A stretch of 64,000 bases of DNA from Chrysophaeum taylorii (lineage: Eukaryota; Sar; Pelagophyceae; Pelagomonadales; Pelagomonadaceae), in the NCBI GenBank assembly GCA_029834535.1, contig JAQMWT010000040.1:248001-312000 (forward strand), written 5' to 3'. Below are positions 59,525-64,000 of the stretch, piece after piece. Every line of letters begins with the position of its first letter. Position 1 is the first letter of the stretch. Made by a program: the position numbers and the translations under genes. The notes beneath the pieces are model-generated. The model ran no database searches, was not told the DNA's origin, and worked only from the letters and a program-made list of their open reading frames with translations.

Positions 59525-60292
59525 TTAGCGGAGGTGCAAGATCTTTCGAATCCTGTCATGGCAGACAGGGCAGGCCTTACCGATGCCATTGACATGGGCT
59601 TTGAGGGAGTGGCGCGCGCACGCGTGGCAGACGCGATGGCCGCAGGGTACGAGAGCCGTGTCGGCGCTTCCCTTACCGCAGACGGGGCACTTCTTGAGCT
59701 CATCGAGTTCGTGCTTTTTGCGCTCACACTCGAGCTTTGCTTTGGTCTCTTCGTCCTGGAGCTTGGCATTGAGATTCATCGCGCGTTCGAGTTGTTCCTC
59801 GAGCTTCTTACGCGACGCGGTTGTTCCGGGAAATCGAAAGGCCTGACCGCCGTGGCCGAGGGTGACGTCGACCAGCTTCCCGTCGCCAAAGTCGATCGTG
59901 TGGGACGTTTTTTTGTTGTGGCTCCACCACGGGCTTTTCGTTTGGTGATACGAGACCACGACGCCCATATTTCCACCCGGGTGAAGTTCTACGCTCCGTC
60001 CCACGAGCGACGCCGGGTCGACGGCGGTAATCTCGGCCGCCTCGGCAGCCGCGAGCTCATCCCACACGCGGGCAGGTCGCGCTGAAGCCGACCGCTTCGG
60101 GTGTTGCTTGCGGTGGTGTTTTTTTTTTATTTTGTGATGGCGGTGGTCTTTGCTCCGCTGACCGCTGTCATCATCGAGTGCCGATTCGACATACGCATCG
60201 AGTCCCTTCGTCTCTTGATCATTGTCCGACTCCTCGTCGACGATGTCCACATCGACCTGGTGGTCCTCGTCTAAGCAAACGCATCCCCACAT
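59525..60292 (-). CDS. RING-finger protein, paralogue 2
   Basis: From ATG 60292 (MWGCVCLDEDHQ) a 255-residue product; the frame is open to 60436. RING: CPVCGKGSADTALVPCGHRV, then CHACARHSLKAHVNGIGKAC and PVCHDRIRKILHLR. Coiled coil: KKLEEQLERAMNLNAKLQDE. Beta-rich segment: PASLVGRSVELHPGGNMGVV, VSYHQT and HTIDFGDGKLVDVTLG. Compared with paralogue 1 it has an insert (KSPWWSHNKK) in that segment and an acidic N-terminus. The genes lie head to tail, with about 450 bp between them. Confidence 0.85.
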   Translation of the reverse strand: MWGCVCLDEDHQVDVDIVDEESDNDQETKGLDAYVESALDDDSGQRSKDHRHHKIKKKHHRKQHPKRSASARPARVWDELAAAEAAEITAVDPASLVGRSVELHPGGNMGVVVSYHQTKSPWWSHNKKTSHTIDFGDGKLVDVTLGHGGQAFRFPGTTASRKKLEEQLERAMNLNAKLQDEETKAKLECERKKHELDELKKCPVCGKGSADTALVPCGHRVCHACARHSLKAHVNGIGKACPVCHDRIRKILHLR

Positions 60293-60551
60293 ATGCAGCA
60301 AAATCTTGGATGCGCTTGTGGTATTTATTTTATCATCGTCAGAATTCGGGCATGAACGCACACACCGTGTAGTGGGGCAACTTACTGACTGTCTGTTTAC
60401 AAAATAGGGGGGGCACGGAAAAAAAGTGTTGGGCAAAAGCTTACATTCATAACAACGACGTAGGTAACGAGCAACCCCCGTGCGCGCACCACCGCACTCC
60501 CCTCTTAGTAACCGTCAATCGACTTTTCCAAAATCCCCAGGATGACTGCGT

Positions 60552-61263
60552 TTATTGCTTCGCTTCGAGTTTTGGGGGGGCTCGTCGAATATCGGAGGCG
60601 CGCTGTCGCATGATGGAGCAGAACTTGTGATAATCCGCCGCGGCCAGGAGCATCGAGATCGCAGCGTCGAGCGAAGGTTGGTTGTCGTCCAGGCCTCGCC
60701 GAATCTGCGTCGGCAGGCCTTTGGTTTTCGCCCTTCAAACAACAACAACAACAACAGTGCTGGGGATTGAGGCAACATACTTCGTCATACAGTTCCCGAA
60801 GCTTGTCGCGCCTTTCGGACTCTTGCTGGAACTCGCGCTCGACAAAGGCTTCGAGCGCTGATCCGACGCGAGTCTCGAATTCCTTATACAATTCGAAGAA
60901 CTCGGGCTGCGCGATTCGTGAGGCGCGTCAACAGAGCCGCACCCTTTGTTCCCCGGTCTTTGTGCTCCCAAGAAACAAGTCGCAGTTGTCGTCCATCCAT
61001 TCCTTCATGCCGCCCTGCGATTGGTTCGACGACGGTTTTTACGACGCAACGCACTTCGTCGGCGGCCGAGATAATCTTCCGATAAACATGTGCTGTTGCT
61101 CGTCGCAACAAGCCGTCCTACGAAGAAGTAAGTAAGCAAGTAGCCCGCGTGACGTGAGTGAGCCTCCCTGGCGCGAACCACGCACCGCGCCCTGCCAGTA
61201 CGCTGCCCGCGGCTCGACTTCCTTCGCCTTTTTTTCTTCATCGTCCTTGCTCGCCTTCATCAT
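60552..61263 (-). CDS. BART-domain protein (CFAP36/ARL2BP-like)
   Basis: Five exons: 61263-61186, 61117-61055, 61014-60943, 60906-60781, 60704-60552. Introns are 68, 40, 36 and 76 bp, all GT-AG and all phase 0; the product is 163 residues. Joined pieces read IISAADE-GGMKEWMDDNCDLF, then GEQR-PEFFELYKEFETRVG, SALEAFVEREF, then LYDE-IRRGLDDNQPSLDAA and ISMLLAAADYHKFCSIMRQR. This matches the all-helical BART domain (F-I-D-E-N-C...F...L-Y-K-E-F...L-A-A-x-D-F-x-x-F-x-x-M-M), which binds ARL2/ARL3 GTPases and is common in ciliated cells. A complete domain across four junctions supports the exon model. Confidence 0.85.
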
Positions 61264-61548
61264 CGACCTTCTTATCTTTTTCTGGCGGGCGTTAAAAAAT
61301 AGCGTTCCGTTTCGTTCCGGGTGGCTGCCGCACGATGAGCTCCTCGAATCCATCCATTCGATTAATATAATTGTGTGCAAGAAGAAGAAGAAGAAGAAGA
61401 AAAATGGGTCCGTGCGTACCCAAGGAAAGGAGAGGATGGCCATTATCGCTACGCGTGCCGACGTCCTTCGTGGTGTGGATGGAGGTGTAGTAGTACCACC
61501 GCGTTTTGAAGGAGCCCATCGGGTGCTCTGGAGGAACCCGTCCCTATC

Positions 61549-62115
61549 TCACCGGGGTAGACGTCGAGGAGCGGCCGACGCGTCGTTGAGGTCGGCGGGG
61601 CGCGCGGCTCGGGGTTTAGGGTGTGGCTTGGCCGCTCGCTCCGGGCGTTTATACTGGTGGTTAGTGACGTCCGAGATTCCTGTCGATCTCGCGGCTTTTT
61701 TCGACGCGGGTCGCTTGGCGGAGCGCACCGTCGGAGCGCGGTCGAGCCCGGGCTCGCGACTGAGGTCCTTGCCCTTGGCTTGCTCGTGCGCCTCGTGCTC
61801 GAGCGCCGACTCCAGGCACTCGCGGAGCGTTCGCGGCGGTACTCGAGGAGACGACCGGCGCGACGAGGGCCCGTCGCCCGTATAGATGCGGACGAACGGC
61901 GTCGCGGCGACGGCGGGCGCCTCCGATCCCGCCGAAGCGCGCCGCGCGCGCCGCTCGTCGGCCGTCTGCACGACCTCGCCGCGCACCGATACGGTCGAAA
62001 ATCGCGGAGAGAAGCCCGGGCCAAAGATGACGCTCTCGTTCTGTCGGGTCGTTGGGGTGGCTGGCGATCGCCCGATCGTCGATGGCGTCGCCGGTGCCAT
62101 CTCGTGGTCGTCCAT
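61549..62115 (-). CDS. Unrecognised basic, Pro/Ser/Arg-rich protein
   Basis: A 188-residue frame from ATG 62115 (MDDHEMAPATPSTIGRSP). It contains NESVIFGPGFSPRFSTVSV, several S/T-P sites, an acidic-basic helix LRECLESALEHEAHEQAKGK and a Lys/Arg/Pro-rich tail. I do not recognise a domain. The composition suggests a disordered, perhaps phosphorylated protein. It lies upstream of, and on the same strand as, the BART gene. The opposite strand is also open, so coding status is only moderately supported. Confidence 0.5.
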   Translation of the reverse strand: MDDHEMAPATPSTIGRSPATPTTRQNESVIFGPGFSPRFSTVSVRGEVVQTADERRARRASAGSEAPAVAATPFVRIYTGDGPSSRRSSPRVPPRTLRECLESALEHEAHEQAKGKDLSREPGLDRAPTVRSAKRPASKKAARSTGISDVTNHQYKRPERAAKPHPKPRAARPADLNDASAAPRRLPR

Positions 62116-62802
62116 GTCGCTCAAACAAATCAAATCAAATCGTCGTGGCGGGCGCGCGGCGACCTTTGTCTTCTAACGACCGATTATTATTCAAGCGCCG
62201 GGCTTACTTACTGGTTACGACGTTGGAGTTGCCGTTGAAGTCTCCAGAAAACGAAATGAGGGTAAGGGTTATATTCAGCGTGAGGCCAGCACGCACACGT
62301 ATTATATGCATACGCATATTTCATAACGTAATGAACTTATGCGAAGCTTGCGACGAAAGATTCGTTTAGTGTTGGTCCTCTATACGTTGGGTGTTTGGCC
62401 CCTGCCTGGCGCGCGTTTTTTTTTGCGAATCTTGCACAAACATCACCTGGACTTCGTCCCGAAACTTCGCGTGACGGAGGCGCTCCGCGGAGGGATACAC
62501 CGACACATAGGGAGAGAGAGAGACCTGCAAATCACCCACTCTCCGTAGATTTTTGGAAGCCGTCGCCGACGCCGCCGCCAGCACCGCTCGAGGAGCACAA
62601 AGGAACCGGGGCGTCGTTACAATCTCTTTAGACTCAATTCAAGTTGGTCATCACGTGCGTCGAATTAGGTGTGTAATAAACCCGTGACTTGTTGTCAGCG
62701 GGCCACTAAGTAACGTCGCTTGGAGAGAGGCGGGACGGTCGAGAGGAAGGGGAGTCGCCGACGTTACGCATCCATTGGCAAAAGATCTGTAGAAAGTGAT
62801 AC

Positions 62803-63093
62803 TTAGAGGTCAGCAGAAGAGGCGTAAGTTGCGCAGCCGAGGCCCGCTCGACATAAATCGCAATCGCAGGTGCTTCGAAGACGTGGGGCGGAGCACGCGT
62901 CGCAATTACAGCCACGAGCATGCAGAGGTCGCACCGAAGCAGTAGGGATCACCGTGGCAAAGGTGCGTAGGGGCGCGCGCACCACCTGATGCGAGACCGC
63001 CGCTTGGAAAGCATTCGCAGTGCGCGACATAGCGCCGAGGAACAACACGACTATGGAGAGGAGGAGTGAGCTCATCTCACGCAGGGCGGTCAT
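62803..63093 (-). CDS. Small plastid-targeted Cys-rich protein
   Basis: A 96-residue product from ATG 63093 (another ATG at 63075). The N-terminus SSLLLSIVVLFLGAMSRTAN is a clear signal peptide followed by AFQ, then a basic Arg/Thr/Ser stretch (VVRAPLRTF), the bipartite plastid presequence of heterokonts with its conserved Ala-Phe. The mature part is short and has CNCDAC, then CDCDLC, then a lone Cys. Two such clusters could bind a metal or an Fe-S centre; function unknown. A further exon cannot be excluded. Confidence 0.6.
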   Translation of the reverse strand: MTALREMSSLLLSIVVLFLGAMSRTANAFQAAVSHQVVRAPLRTFATVIPTASVRPLHARGCNCDACSAPRLRSTCDCDLCRAGLGCATYASSADL

Positions 63094-64000
63094 GATCTTC
63101 AAGTGCTGTTCTCTCTTAGCGATGTATGTGGCGCAATGCTTTTGAAATCTTCTTCAGTGACGCTTTCTTGACGGGGGTAGGATTCATCAACTTGGGGGAG
63201 CGCGTGCAAACAAAATTGGAGAGATACACTTACCCATACAAACCCGTTGTAGTTTTCCAAAGTTGAAATCCGAAAAGAAACCTGTGAAGCCAAGTCACAC
63301 TATGCGTGATGCGGCGGTTCCGTTCTCGTGAAGAGAGCCGAACAACCTGTGGTGTTGCGTTCAATTCCTCCAAATGTGGAGATGCGCCATCGCTTCTCGC
63401 TCTCTTCTAAAAACAGCTGAAGAGCACACAGTTTGGCCGTTTCTACGGCGGAGGATCTGGCGGCAGGCACAACGCACTTTGGCTTTTCCGGAAGATGTTT
63501 GACATTTTAATGTGCCGAAAAGACTGACTGGACTGTGCGAGGGCAGACCACCCACATGGAGCTTGTGACGACCGTGATGAGCACAAAGGCTCTCCGCCCT
63601 GAACTCAAAGACATTTAAGGTCGCAGACATAGTGGCGGAGGCGAAGCTCGTCGAGATCGTGCGATGGACAGATGGCTTCAGACAGGCGATACGGAACGGG
63701 CTGATCCGAGTGGCGACAACCTGGTCCTTACTTAAGAAGCACGCACGCCCAGCGTTTTTAAAGACATTGCACGTGGACTTGACTTCGCCCACGTTATCGT
63801 GATGATAGTGCCCACCACGAAGGAGTTCAAGAACCCGGCTTTTATTACCCTTGAGCGCTCACCTCCTTGCACTCTTTGCCCAACTCTCGGCGGCGAGATG
63901 CCAGCAATCGCACCATGACGCCGACATTGCCTAGGAGAGCCACGCGTCGCTCCTGTCGAACATTTCGTCGGACGCCCAACTCCCGCTGCCATCAGCACAA
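63094..64000. other. Right-edge stretch, no recognised gene
   Basis: Minus-strand frames at 63361-63792 and 63732-63998 are open but unrecognised, and their composition is not distinctive. I see no RNA gene or repeat here. Confidence 0.4.

Noticed and set aside
63361-63792. 143-codon minus-strand frame at the right edge
   Set aside because: No domain, no targeting signal and no biased composition; open length alone is not enough in this sequence.
1-64000. tRNA, rRNA or other structured RNA genes
   Set aside because: I saw no convincing A-box/B-box pair or rRNA core by eye. A covariance-model scan would be needed to exclude them.

Overview
The window is nuclear DNA from a photosynthetic eukaryote, most likely a heterokont (stramenopile) alga. 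Four things point there. Genes are split by very short GT-AG introns (36 to 76 bp where I could place both ends). Two proteins carry a signal peptide followed by an Ala-Phe motif typical of heterokont plastid targeting (ascorbate peroxidase at 14450, small Cys-rich protein near 63093). Plastid-type genes are present (fibrillin, RibBA). The tyrosine-recombinase element has the Crypton plus GCR1_C layout. I cannot name the species.

Layout. 0-10.5 kb is dense: RHL1-like, U2A' (SNRPA1), a two-CNB protein, a UPF1/SETX-type helicase with a WW-like insert, and a degenerate DHHC protein. 10.9-13.3 kb holds the APC/C subunit CDC27/APC3. It is interrupted in frame by a 220-residue intein-like (Hint) domain at a junction that closes perfectly on the conserved TPR sequence; this is the most striking object in the window. 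13.35-14.37 kb is a 1-kb repeat with a Helitron/Pif1 helicase tail. 14.4-22.6 kb: ascorbate peroxidase, a LINE-like remnant, RBM34/Nop12, a METTL-type methyltransferase, an SLC35B4-like transporter and an unnamed membrane protein. 22.8-26.1 kb is an intron-rich minus-strand zone containing an RRM gene with 10- and 11-nt micro-exons. 26.1-36.2 kb: beta-hydroxyacid dehydrogenase, hybrid histidine kinase, fibrillin, a GT47-like type II membrane protein and SLY1. 36.5-38.1 kb is decayed sequence. 38.2-48 kb: a Nudix protein, a 1313-residue Myb-SANT-LysM-Tudor protein, an SNF5 plus HMG-box fusion, a LINE tail and RibBA.

49.1-55.9 kb is a nested mobile-element locus. A second copy of the 1-kb repeat is interrupted once by a 5'-truncated LINE-like tail sitting in a TGTC/TGTT microsatellite and once by a 5.3-kb Crypton-like element. 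The uninterrupted copy at 13.35-14.37 kb serves as the empty site and defines both insertions. 56-58.3 kb is degenerate. 58.3-63.1 kb holds two tandem RING paralogues, a five-exon BART-domain gene, an unrecognised basic protein and a small plastid-targeted Cys-rich protein.

There is no operon logic. Genes are tightly packed, several pairs are divergent with 50-85 bp between start codons, and one convergent pair overlaps by 9 bp. All assignments come from reading motifs by eye, with no database search.
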